A stretch of 20,326 nt of DNA from Hypsibius dujardini. Its lineage: Eukaryota > Tardigrada > Eutardigrada > Parachela > Hypsibiidae. Location: positions 1-20,326 of the forward strand of contig LRSR01009157.1 of NCBI GenBank assembly GCA_001579985.1, written 5' to 3'. This document shows positions 9,629 to 17,401 of the stretch, one piece after another; position 1 is the first letter of the stretch, and the number at the start of each line of letters is the position of its first letter. Under the pieces are notes generated by a model. That model saw only the letters and a list, made by a program, of their open reading frames with translations. It searched no databases and was not told the origin of the DNA. Made by a program: the position numbers and the translations under genes.

Positions 9629-11610
9629 AGAAGCTGACAGGCAAGAAGCTACCAGACAGAGTAACGGACATACAGAGAAACAGAAGAGACAGAATATAAG
9701 CATACGTGCAGAGACATCCAATAAAGAAATGAGCAAGGCCACCGCAGTGAGGACAGCATGAACAGGAAACATGCACTTACCTCTCCTACCTCAATCCAGT
9801 GGCCACCACCGGCGGATAGGCCAGCCCATCCGCCCCGATCAAGACGGACTCCATCTCCAGCAGTGCCCACACCTCCCGCTCCCTCATCCCTGCCCTTGAA
9901 GACCTCATCGCGACCGTGATGGCTTCGCCCGTGATATTCGCGGCATGTCGCATCAAGGCAACCTCCGCGGCAGATTTCACAACCCTGCACTCGTGAATAT
10001 GCTCCGCGGGGTTCCCAAGAACAGCGCCACCCTTCATCGGGCGTAGTTCTGCCACAAAATCGTTCAGCAGAGCGAACGAGGCAGGCATACCGGTGCGGGG
10101 TAATGCGATGGAAGGGTTGAGCCACTCTGTGCCGAGGTCACGCCATAGGCCGAAGGAGGTGTTGTGGAGGGAAGCGGCGGTCAGTTGGAGAAAGTCCTTC
10201 AAGTGAGACATGTAGTGGACGGAGTCAACGCCGGCGATATCTTGAGCAGATGTGGGATCGACTCCCGCGCCGTGCCAGAGTTTTCGCTCGGCAGTGTTTT
10301 CCGGTATGAAGATGTGAGACCTAAGAAGGCGAAAAGAAAATGCGATCATTGGGAAAAGTCAGACAAACAGTTAGACAGGCAGGCAGACAAGCAGACAAAC
10401 AGAAAGATAGATGGTAGACAGACCGTAGGGAAATGAAAGGCAGGCAGGCAAACATACAGATAGATATACAGAGCAATAGGCAGACAGACAGACAAAGAGA
10501 CAGACGCATACAGATAGATAGACAGACAGACAGGCAGACACACAGACACACAGACAGACACACAGACACACAGACAGACACACAGACAGACAGACAGACA
10601 GACAGACTGACAGACAGGCAAACAAACAGAAGCCATATAAACAAACAGACAGGCAGATAGACAGGCCGGCAGACAGACAAACAGAAACAGACAGAAAATA
10701 AAGGGGCAGGCAGGTAGACAGGTCGACAGACTGAAAACAGAGAGACAGGTCAATTACCGGTACTCCGACGGAGATGGTGAATGCATTAGAAGCAACGAGT
10801 TCGGTTCAATCAATCCACATAGATATCGAAAGTCGCTGTTCTGTCGGAAAGGATAAGGAACATCTGAAGAAAAACGCAGAAATTTTCAGACATACCCCCA
10901 GGTTTCTCGCCTCATCAGAATGATGCAGTTTTGAAAGTCGTATTTACTAGTAATCAATCGATCAAGCAAGCGTTGAAATTAATCCCATCGCACGATTAGC
11001 AACTAGATAACAGACAGAGATAACTAGGGCCGGTTCCTACTTCCTACTTCCGACTGAACGATAAATCCCACAAAATAACCCATCAATCAATCAAAGGGAC
11101 ATAATAAAATAAAGCCAGCAAAAGAAGTCAATCAATCAATCAATCAATCTAAGGGACGTAATAAAATACAGCAAGCAAAATGAGTCAATCAATCAAAGGG
11201 AGATAATAAATAAAGCCAGCAAAATAAGTCAATCAATCAATCAACTGACTAATCAATCAACTAGCCTTTCATTGCCTTCAATCAAGCAATCAGCCTGACG
11301 ATTCAACAATCAGCTGTATGCAATCTTTTCAACGCACCGTCTGCCATGTAAACCGTCCTACCGGCCGCGATGCAAACCAGCAGTTGGTCGAACTTCTTCC
11401 CCGGAGCATTGCGTAGAAGACCCATTAATTTGTCCCGTCGTCTGGTGAACTCCTTCGCCGAAATCCCAGGCGGTCTTCGTCGTTTTACTGCCTCAATGAA
11501 GGACGTGCTGCCGCAATCCCCTCGATTGAAAACATTGCCCGCGCCATCCGATTGATGGGAGAACTTGCGTATTTCATGACAAATCCGAAAATTCAATCCG
11601 CTATCTGGAA
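7663..11610 (-). CDS. XPNPEP3: Xaa-Pro aminopeptidase 3 (gene-level, 8 exons, 5' end unresolved)
   Basis: Metal-dependent peptidase of family M24B that removes an N-terminal residue preceding proline. Animal XPNPEP3 works mainly in mitochondria, trimming imported proteins after presequence cleavage. Eight exons in transcript order join in phase: 11610-11338, 10863-10758, 10320-9790, 9337-9304, 9200-9153, 8823-8569, 8489-8306, 7766-7663. The first three carry the N-terminal AMP_N-like domain and the rest the pita-bread catalytic fold. All five expected metal ligands are visible: Asp in FVDCGCE, Asp in CSDVSR, His in PHHIGHYLG, Glu in VEPGIY and Glu in FRIED. A conserved His before the first ligand is Asp here. 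The chain gives about 510 residues, close to the family's usual length. The initiator ATG and any targeting peptide must lie on an upstream exon that I could not identify. APP3-type rather than cytosolic XPNPEP1, from the [14 protein letters not shown] region and the overall length. Confidence 0.94.
7857..8140. repeat. CAGA array in XPNPEP3 intron
   Basis: Lies in the last intron (7767-8305). In transcript sense it reads CTGT. Confidence 0.9.
8306..8489 (-). CDS. XPNPEP3: XPNPEP3 exon with His and Glu ligands
   Basis: After a TTTAG acceptor the exon encodes [18 protein letters not shown] and then [23 protein letters not shown]. It carries the His ligand (second His of PHH), the catalytic GH, and the Glu of EPG. 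It ends with one base of a Glu codon before GTATGT. The preceding intron is only 79 bp and has no tetranucleotide array. Confidence 0.94.
8569..8823 (-). CDS. XPNPEP3: XPNPEP3 exon with second metal-ligand Asp
   Basis: A 255-nt phase-0 exon after a CATCTTTCAG acceptor, ending at GAG before GTGAGT. It starts [13 protein letters not shown]; the Asp of CSD is the second metal ligand. The rest is the helical stretch through [15 protein letters not shown] that separates the two halves of the active site. Confidence 0.93.
8921..9096. repeat. CTGT array in XPNPEP3 intron
   Basis: Nearly pure CTGT with CTAT and CGGT variants; the last 45 bases are uninterrupted CTGT. In transcript sense it reads CAGA, against the prevailing orientation. 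Confidence 0.92.
9153..9200 (-). CDS. XPNPEP3: XPNPEP3 exon with first metal-ligand Asp
   Basis: A 48-nt phase-0 exon between a CTGTAG acceptor and a GTGAGC donor. It encodes [16 protein letters not shown]. The Asp before CGC is the first metal ligand of the M24 fold (compare LLDGGCE in human APP3). Confidence 0.9.
9304..9337 (-). CDS. XPNPEP3: XPNPEP3 micro-exon with His-to-Asp change
   Basis: A 34-nt exon between a TTTGTAG acceptor and a GTTAGT donor. It encodes [11 protein letters not shown], aligned without gaps to SNTLHYVKNNQ of human APP3 as I recall that sequence. The conserved His of the HY pair is Asp (GAC at 9322-9324). Phases on both sides match the neighbouring exons, which is the main reason for accepting so short an exon. 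Confidence 0.8.
9426..9670. repeat. CAGA array in XPNPEP3 intron, with 17-bp sub-repeat
   Basis: Contains three near-perfect 17-bp units CAGACAGGCAGACACAT at 9496-9542 and a pure CAGA run near 9586-9620. In transcript sense it reads CTGT. Confidence 0.9.
9790..10320 (-). CDS. XPNPEP3: XPNPEP3 large exon (AMP_N end, start of M24 domain)
   Basis: A 531-nt exon encoding [17 protein letters not shown], the counterpart of the RRDPSRELWDG region in human APP3, then the [17 protein letters not shown] helix that opens the peptidase domain, ending in [10 protein letters not shown]. The donor that keeps the frame (TTGAG then GTAGGA) is weak. A consensus GTAAGT nine bases further on would insert an in-frame TAG. 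Confidence 0.92.
10359..10750. repeat. CAGA array filling an XPNPEP3 intron
   Basis: Covers most of intron 10321-10757, starting seven bases inside the donor. It includes CACAGACA octamer steps at 10535-10590. In transcript sense it reads CTGT. Confidence 0.92.
10758..10863 (-). CDS. XPNPEP3: XPNPEP3 exon (AMP_N core)
   Basis: Follows a TTTTTCTTCAG acceptor and ends at a GTAATT donor. It encodes [16 protein letters not shown] and then IEPNSLLLM, the most conserved stretch of the N-terminal domain in APP3 proteins. Joining to the previous exon recreates an Asp codon (G plus AT) and joining to the next recreates an Arg codon (CG plus G). Confidence 0.93.
11082..11245. repeat. Tandem repeat with AATC-rich spacers in XPNPEP3 intron
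   Basis: Three diverged units begin AAGGGA at 11094, 11151 and 11196. Each carries a TAATAAAATAAAGCCAGCAA-like core followed by a variable number of AATC tetramers. Confidence 0.85.
11338..11610 (-). CDS. XPNPEP3: XPNPEP3 first recognised exon (AMP_N start)
   Basis: Encodes the segment [15 protein letters not shown], matching the start of the aminopeptidase P N-terminal domain, and ends in VYMAD before a GTGCGT donor. The frame is open back to a stop near 11675 but contains no ATG, so the 5' boundary is a choice. CTAG and CCAG acceptors end just above 11610 and 11604. The part before GISAKEF is poorly conserved, as expected next to a mitochondrial presequence. The fold-back repeat begins about 30 bases upstream. 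Confidence 0.8.
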
Positions 11611-11640
11611 CTAGATCCGCGAAAACGGTAATTACACCCG

Positions 11641-11749
11641 TGGCCAAAATGCTTGGCCGACCGAGTCAAGCCAAGCAACTCGTTCCCGTGAATCAAGCGA
11701 TGCACCGAATGAGTTAGGCGGCTCGACTCGGAGCCAACCATTTTGGCCA
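11641..11749. mobile_element. Fold-back (imperfect palindrome) repeat
   Basis: TGGCCAAAATGCTTGGCCGA and following bases (11641-11686) pair with 11704-11749, whose reverse complement starts TGGCCAAAATGGTTGGCTCC. The outer 11 bases match perfectly and the inner arm (AGTC-AGCC...ACTC-TTC) is imperfect. A related sequence lies at 16643-16720, so this is probably a dispersed element. Confidence 0.6.
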
Positions 11750-12597
11750 TATGTGTATTGTTGCAAAACACACGAATTTAACATATTTTATTTGGATTTG
11801 GAAAACATTAGTTTAAAATTAAAATGCTCCACAGAACCACAAACCTTTTATCCAATTTCTCATCACGCAATTCCATTTTTGCACAGATCTATTCATCCTG
11901 ACTTAGCAATAAATAGATCAAATTAAATTAAAACATCCAAGTCGCAAAACACCGGAAAATATGGACGATGGTGTTACGTCGATTGATTGATTGAGTTGGG
12001 TGGAAACTACCTGGACACTCCGATTGGTCGTTGCGGAAACCGTAGGCGGGACCCACTTTAGCATTTTGCGTGCCAATTCTCGTCTCTCTCTCTCTCCCTC
12101 TCCCGCTCTCTCTCATACTCTTTATCCATCTAACATGGACGAAGCAAGGTTTGTCCAACAGCAGAACTCATCCCAACAAAACATCCGACCCTTCATGGGC
12201 AGGCCTCATCTCGCATACAACCTAGGCGCGCCTGTGATTATGGACCGGATTTTGTTTATGCGCTCGCATCTAACTTTTGGCATCAAATCCTTCTTTCTTC
12301 CTCGCCTCTCTCAGCTTCAGTCTTGCCCCTCTGTTTTGGCCTTGGCCTTGAGCCGTCCGTTGTTGTTGAGCCCAAAACTGTTGAGCCACATTTCGTCATT
12401 CCACTTTTCACCCCACCTCGTCTCTGTCCTTCTTTCTTTCCATCCTTCCCCCCTCTCTCGAAGCTCAATGCACGTGCACTGAGGCAGAGCCAATTTTCTC
12501 TCACGGCCAACGGTCCGACAACGAACGGAAACCCCGCTGAAGAAAGTCGCCTCATCAACATCCCGATTGACATCCGACGCAGGCTCCCCCAGCCGCC
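11750..12597 (+). promoter_or_regulatory. Shared upstream region of CPEB1 and XPNPEP3
   Basis: The interval between two divergent genes. It contains a CCAAT-like box (GATTGGTC, 12021-12028), a CT-rich tract (about 12081-12118), and pyrimidine-rich sequence up to the CPEB1 ATG. Presumably CPEB1 promoter and 5' UTR plus the unresolved XPNPEP3 5' exon. Transcription start sites are not visible. Confidence 0.4.
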
Positions 12598-13425
12598 ATG
12601 TTGTTTTCCTCTTCATCCGACTACGCCTCAATCCTCGGCAGCGCCATCAAACCCGCCACCACCAACGCCAGCGGACTCGACCTCCTTTCATCCTCATGCG
12701 GCTGGGACTACAACAACAACAGCAATAACAATAACAGTCATCACCAGCATCACAATTCCGCATCCTCCTCCTCTTCCTCACGCCATTCCCCCCTGGGCTC
12801 CTCCTCCTCACGCCATTCCACCATGGGCCCGCAGACTTCCACCAGCTCCACCGCGTCGTCCGCCTCATGCGGCGGCGGAGTCTCCTCGCTCTGGTCCCCG
12901 GATCCGCGTCAGCGCAGCTACGAGCTCGAGCTCATCCGCAGCCTGAAAAAGGGCGGCGACAATGTCAACGCCAACGCCATCTTGGCTACTGGCGGCGGTC
13001 ATGATGACCATGAGGATGGAGGATTTTTCGCCGCCCACGAGCAGCACAGCTACGACTACCTCGGCGGAATCTACAACAGCGGTTGTCGAGGTACTCTGCC
13101 GCCGTTGATGACGATGATGACTGGTGTTGGTATCAACAACAAGAACAGCACCTCGGCAATCCGCAATACTCCGGCCGCCTCGACCGCTTTGTCGGTGTCT
13201 TCGCGGGGCTCGACTTCCAGCAACGGCAGCGGCTCCTCACCTCTGGCCATCTGGCAGGATGATCTTGAGGGCGAGGAGGAGGAGGATGAGCAGGCTCGCC
13301 GTCAGCAGCAGGCGGTGTACGTCGGTGGTGGCTCCTCGGGTCGATCCGGGTCAACGGTGCCGGCGGTTGTGTGGTGCGGAACACTTATTCCACGCCATAC
13401 CCCCGGGTCTGTCTTCTCGTGCAAG
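12598..13425 (+). CDS. CPEB1: CPEB1 exon 1 (low-complexity N-terminal region)
   Basis: Encodes 276 residues, mostly Ser/Asn/His/Gly-rich: an Asn/His tract at residues 39-53, Ser runs with two RHS units at 55-76, an acidic run EGEEEEDE at 224-231 followed by QQQ, and [14 protein letters not shown] leading into RRM1. A segment of about 30 nt (roughly 12768-12831) is tandemly duplicated and produces [10 protein letters not shown] and [10 protein letters not shown]. It ends at AAG before a consensus GTAAGT. The N-terminus of CPEB proteins is poorly conserved, so identity rests on the later exons. A longer N-terminus spliced in at the CGCAG before 12583 cannot be excluded. Confidence 0.9.
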
Positions 13426-16008
13426 GTAAGTGAAGGATAAGTGTTCGATGGGCGTTTAGGGATGATGATAGGACTCACGGAAAGGAATGGCTAAATTGAA
13501 CTAACGGAAGAGGATTAAAAGTTTAACAAATTAATTTAAATTAAATATTAGAATAGAATATTAAATAGAAATTAAATATTAAGTTGAAAATTAGGCTAGA
13601 ATTAAAATTTAATTACTAAAGTTAATTTTTAGTTTAAATTAAACTAATCACACTAAAAATTGAAAATTTAAATTAAAAAAAAATTACAAAACGAAGCTAA
13701 AAAATAGGTTCAACTTGAATAACTAATTAAAATTAAACTAAGTTGAACATTCAACTAACGAAAACTCAGAACTAGAAATGTGCTTCATTTTGCCACCGAC
13801 ACTTTGAGAATTTCTTGAGCTTTTCGGCGTTTTCGCAAAATCCAGATATCTCGTGCTGTTCTCTTTGAGCTAATTTTTACGGAAAATCAACCAATCAAAT
13901 GTGATTCTGATCTCATTGGAATGACTAAGCCGACTTGGGCGCGGGAGAAGAATACTTGCCGGGCAAGTGGGTGTGTCCTTCGTGTTTGGAAAGTCTTGTG
14001 CCGAAAAGAGGCCCGCCCTTTTGTGGCATTATTTATATTATTTGGATTAAAGAAACGAAATATTTTCATGTTTGAAGGTCTTCCTGGGTGGCATTCCTTG
14101 GGACATCACGGAGCCGGATCTGAAGATGGCCTTCAGCGCCTTCGGCAATGTTCGTCTGGAATGGCCGGCTCTCCACGCCAGCGTTGAGCATTCGGGTCGC
14201 AATGCCAAAGGTTCGTCCGATTAGCTAAGCCCCCCCCCCTGTCCGCCATTCAGTCTTGCATGTCTGTCTTTCTGTCTGTCTGTCCCTTTGTCTGTCTGTC
14301 TGTCTGTCTGTCTTCTTTCCTTTCTATCTCTCTGTCTATTTGTCTGTGTTTCTGACTGCCTGCCTGTCTCTCTCTCTCTCTCTCTCTCTGATTGCCTGTC
14401 TGTCTTTGTCTTGTCTTTCTGTATGTATTTGTCTGTCCGTCTGTCTGTGTATCTGTTAGATGTCTGTTTGTCTCTCTGTAGGATATGTGTACTTGATCTT
14501 CGACAACGATCGTGCGGTGAAGCATCTCCTAGGCTCATGTGCCTATGACTTTAACGGCGGCAATCACAACTTCTACTATAAGGTGACCAGCAGCCGGATG
14601 CGCCAGAAGGAGGTGCAGGTGATCCCGTGGCAGTTAGTCAACAGCAACTTTGTTCGCCACGGATTCAACCTGCAGATGGCCTGCAACACGGTCTTCGTCG
14701 GCAGCCTGCACGGCATGATGACCGCCGAGGTAATGCAGTTTCCTCAGTTTTTTTTTCATGAATGTTTGAATTTTATTTTTAATTTGCAGGGTCTGGCCAA
14801 AGTGATGGGGGATCTGTTTGGAGGAGTGGTGGCTGCTAGCATCGACACTGGTATGTCGGCTTCCCGTTTAAAAATGTTTAGCTCCTTCTCTTTCTCCCAC
14901 TTAAATCGCATTTGATCACGATCAGTCTGTCGCTTTCTCTCTCTGACTCCTTGGAGCTTTTTTTACTGTCGCCTTACGTGGCTGACGAAGTGTCAGTTTT
15001 CAGTCAATCCGCCTGTCTGTCTCTCCTGACTGTCTGTCGGTCCACCTGTCCTGACTGTCTGCCTATCCTAACTGTCTGTCGGTCTGCCTATCCTGACTGT
15101 CTGTCTGTCCGCCTATCCTGACTGTCTGTCTGCCTGTCCTGACTGTCTGTCGGTCTGCCTGTCCTGACTGTCTGTCGGTCCGCCTGTCCTGACTGTCTGT
15201 CGGTCTGCCTATCCTGACTGGCTGACTGTCTGCCTGTCTGCCTCCATTAGGTGTTGTGTCGCACATTTGGGTTTTGTACTCTTCCAGACAAGTACAAGTA
15301 CCCGATCGGCTCGGGCCGGGTGGTTTTCAACTCCGCGGCCAGCTACGTGAAGGCCATCCGCGCCGCGTTCATAGAGCTACGCACGCAGAAGTTCAGCAAG
15401 AAGATCCAGATTGACCCGTTCCTGGAGAGCGCCATGTGCAGCATCTGCACGGAGGCCGGACCGTACTTCTGCCGGGAGGTGGAGTGCTTCAAGTACTACT
15501 GCAAGACCTGCTGGAAATGGCAGCATTCCATGGTGAGTCCCACGGCAGGCAGGCGTAAAGGCTACGCAGTCAGGGATAGTGCGACAGACAAGTTAACATA
15601 GTCAGATAGGAAACAGGCAGACAGAAGGACACACGCACACATACACGTAGGCAGACCGACAGAAACGAGTCTGCGAGACAAAACACGAAGGCAGCTAGAT
15701 CCACAGACAGATAGACAGACAAATTAAGCAAACAGATTAAAAAAGGTGTGAAGACGTTATATCGACAGACAGCCAACAGTCAAGCGGACAGGCAGGCAGA
15801 CAGTTAAGCGGACAGGCAGGCAGACAATCAAGCGGACAGGCAGACAGACAGAAATGTGGGATCAGTTGCATGTCTTGGTTTGGTACGGATCAGTTGAGCT
15901 CGTTCTACTCTCCAGGCTGGCGGTCGTCTCGCCACACATTCCCCGATGATGCGCAATCCCCGCGAGTGCGAGCTGACTGGAAGTGAACTTGCTTCCCCTT
16001 TCGAATGA
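12598..16008 (+). CDS. CPEB1: Cytoplasmic polyadenylation element-binding protein 1 / Orb (gene-level, 6 exons)
   Basis: Sequence-specific RNA-binding protein that recognises UUUUAU-type elements in 3' UTRs and controls poly(A) tail length and translation, chiefly in germ cells and neurons. Six exons join in phase: 12598-13425, 14078-14210, 14482-14729, 14790-14850, 15288-15532, 15916-16008, giving 535 residues plus stop. Residues 1-276 are a low-complexity regulatory region. RRM1 starts at 277 ([18 protein letters not shown] 321-327) and RRM2 at about 391 (VFVGSL; GSGRVVF 431-437). The C-terminal zinc-binding ZZ-type module has Cys 474, 477, 485, 490, 495, 498 and His 503 and 513. [15 protein letters not shown] and KEVQVIPW place it in the CPEB1/Orb class rather than CPEB2-4. 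The ATG has a strong context (GCCGCCATG) and an in-frame TGA lies 30 bases upstream, at 12568-12570. Confidence 0.96.
13426..14077 (+). other. CPEB1 intron 1, AT-rich
   Basis: Runs from GTAAGT to TTTGAAG. Positions 13500-13760 are extremely AT-rich, built from AAATTAAA and TTAAAT words. This is the longest CPEB1 intron and one of two without a tetranucleotide array (with intron 3). Confidence 0.85.
14078..14210 (+). CDS. CPEB1: CPEB1 exon 2 (RRM1, first half)
   Basis: Encodes [19 protein letters not shown], the RNP2 strand and first helix of RRM1 and nearly diagnostic for CPEB1. The acceptor TTTGAAG has a poor pyrimidine tract, and the donor GTTCGT is weak. One base is left over to complete the Gly of GYVYLIF. 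Confidence 0.95.
14254..14478. repeat. CTGT array in CPEB1 intron 2
   Basis: CTGT with TC and CTGC variants, running into the acceptor of exon 3 (CTCTCTGTAG). An 11-base C run lies just before it near 14229. Confidence 0.92.
14482..14729 (+). CDS. CPEB1: CPEB1 exon 3 (RRM1 end, linker, RRM2 start)
   Basis: Begins with GYVYLIF (RNP1 of RRM1). It continues through [19 protein letters not shown], the conserved inter-RRM linker, into [11 protein letters not shown] (RNP2 of RRM2). The acceptor's pyrimidine tract is the end of a CTGT tetranucleotide array. Confidence 0.96.
14790..14850 (+). CDS. CPEB1: CPEB1 exon 4 (RRM2 middle)
   Basis: A 61-nt exon encoding [20 protein letters not shown], matching the DLFGGVVYAGIDTD segment of CPEB1. 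The upstream intron (14730-14789) is only 60 bp, with an AT-rich TTTTTAATTTGCAG acceptor. The donor is GTATGT. Confidence 0.95.
15010..15248. repeat. 25-bp minisatellite in CPEB1 intron 4
   Basis: About nine units of TGACTGTCTGTCGGTCYGCC plus TRTCC, with some 21-bp units lacking one tetramer. The higher-order unit is built from CTGT words. Confidence 0.9.
15288..15532 (+). CDS. CPEB1: CPEB1 exon 5 (RRM2 end and zinc-binding module)
   Basis: Starts by completing an Asp codon, then [13 protein letters not shown] (RNP1 of RRM2), [10 protein letters not shown], and the first six zinc-binding cysteines (CSIC, FC, EC, YC, TC), ending WKWQHSM before GTGAGT. Confidence 0.96.
15575..15853. repeat. 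CAGA array and 24-bp tandem in CPEB1 intron 5
   Basis: Diffuse CAGA to about 15770, then three 24-bp units starting at 15777, 15801 and 15825 (core CAAGCGGACAGGCAGGCAGA). Reads CAGA in transcript sense. Confidence 0.9.
15916..16008 (+). CDS. CPEB1: CPEB1 exon 6 (C-terminus)
   Basis: After a TCTACTCTCCAG acceptor, phase 0, it encodes [17 protein letters not shown] and a short tail ending in SPFE and TGA at 16006-16008. THSPMMRN corresponds to HHSPLMRN at the end of human CPEB1 and supplies the last zinc ligand His. The reading frame is too short to be found by length alone; motif and phase decided it. Confidence 0.92.
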   Translation, partial: AGGRLATHSPMMRNPRECELTGSELASPFE

Positions 16009-16642
16009 ATATGAAACATCCGCAGGTACGAGGACCTGATTTGTCACAACATTGCCCCTTCAGAGCCATTCAGCAAGCCTTTCTATCCTTCCTACAGATG
16101 CGGACTTAACGCGGAAGATTTCTTCAGCCTGTTTTAACTTCCGCTCACAATGTGACCTCTCCTCCACGGCGGGGTCGCTGTAATTTCTTGTTTTTCAACC
16201 ACGCCATCTGAGTCCTGGAAGAACGCTGCAGAAATGTTTTTTCTTTATACCTCTTATCCTATTCTACACAATTAACTTATATGCATCTGAATTTTTTATT
16301 TGTCCACTTTTGCGTTTAATGTTCCTGCTCGGCTGCGCTCTTTTGCCTTGTTTCAACCCTTTCACGGCCTCTCTTTAGCTCGGGAGGAGCGCAGTCGCTT
16401 GTTGGCTCCTACACCTCGTTGGTCGTTTATAGGTGTTTTTTTCTCTCCCATCTTTTTATTTCCTGCGTGTCTGTCCGAATCTTCTTTATTTCCGTTTTGA
16501 TGGGGTTCTTTTCTCTTTGTCATCTTCAATGCAGCTTTTGCAAGTGTTCTGAACGGATCGATTTTAATGTCACTATGATTCGATTTGCATTTGTCTCAGT
16601 GTCACACGTGGCATAAACCTTGCGCTGACTGAATTAAGCACT
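16009..16642 (+). other. CPEB1 3' UTR and downstream
   Basis: No coding sequence recognised. Two U-rich CPE-like words, TTTTTTATTTG (about 16290-16300) and TTTTTATTT (about 16453-16462), lie within 460 bases of the stop. No AATAAA is seen nearby, so the 3' end is undefined. Confidence 0.4.
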
Positions 16643-16720
16643 TGAACTCGCGGCTATGTAAAATGCGTGGAACGAGTGTAATGGCTTGACTCGGTTAGCG
16701 TAAAATTTTTGCCACGGGTC
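16643..16720 (+). mobile_element. Second copy of the fold-back repeat sequence (diverged)
   Basis: GGAACGAGT, GGCTTGACTCGGT and TTTTGCCACGGGT occur in the same order and similar spacing as in the reverse complement of 11636-11716. The second palindromic arm is not evident here. Positions 16721-17167 hold no recognised gene. Confidence 0.5.
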
Positions 16721-17167
16721 TGTCAGCGTTGGCGAAACTCGACATTCACCAAGCAAAAAGCAACCTTTTAGGTGTCGCCTCGTCGAGACCAGCAAACATC
16801 TTCATTCTGCCTTACTTACTGCACACGGAAACTGACCAGATACCTCGGATGTGGTTTTATGAAATCTGGGGGAAAAATGGAGGTAGAGGCAGATATCGGA
16901 TTGGATTTCTCATAAATATACCAGAACATGTTTTCGTATTTGTTTGACTGAAGAACAAATGGCCAAAGTTCAACTACTTTTGGGCGAACCCCGCTGAATC
17001 GTTGCCACAACTTCGACAAGAGACCTTCATGTATTTAAACATTCAACTACATTTCGGAAAAGTATTTTACGAAACGGTTCCATTCCTTATTATTCCGAAC
17101 TCGTCGAATGCGAATGAAGTGCTGAAGAGCAGAACGAAGATTGTTTTCGTCATTTACGACTCAGTGA

Positions 17168-17401
17168 GCTTTCGGGGGGTCGCTTCACCGTCTGGACCAC
17201 AGCTACATAACAGGACTGAAACGCATTCAGTGCGCCCAACGAAAAGCCATTCGTGCACTCAACAACTATAAGAGGCACGTCACTTCTGAGCTCTTCGCTG
17301 AACTCAACATCGTGCCGGCCACTGAGACATGGCGCCAGTCAGAAGCCATTTGGCGGTACGAAATCGCCAACCCTTCGTTCGTCAAGCTCCCGCCTATATG
17401 A
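17168..17401 (+). pseudogene. Non-LTR retrotransposon reverse-transcriptase C-terminal remnant
   Basis: An open frame between two stops, without a start, reads HSYITGLKRIQCAQRKAIRAL, then TSELFAELNIVPATETWRQS and AIWRYEIANPSF. This follows the conserved pattern after the RT domain of LINE ORF2 proteins: YI-x-L--IQ--AIR, a short gap, then LF-EL-I-P and a Tyr-rich helix. Only the tail is present; stops flank it and no catalytic YADD region is in frame upstream. The LINE clade cannot be set. Confidence 0.6.

Noticed and set aside
9426-9670. CRISPR-like regular repeats
   Set aside because: Units are contiguous simple repeats without unique spacers, in a spliced eukaryotic gene.
11928-12158. Minus-strand frame upstream of XPNPEP3 as its first exon
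   Set aside because: A possible ATG (MLKWVPPTVS) and CAG-GTAGTT donor exist but leave phase 0, which does not match the phase-1 acceptors of the next exon.
12323-12946. Plus-strand Pro-rich frame overlapping CPEB1 exon 1
   Set aside because: Out of frame with the exon chain and composed of Pro/Ser low-complexity; the CPEB1 frame has the better start context and joins to the RRM exons.
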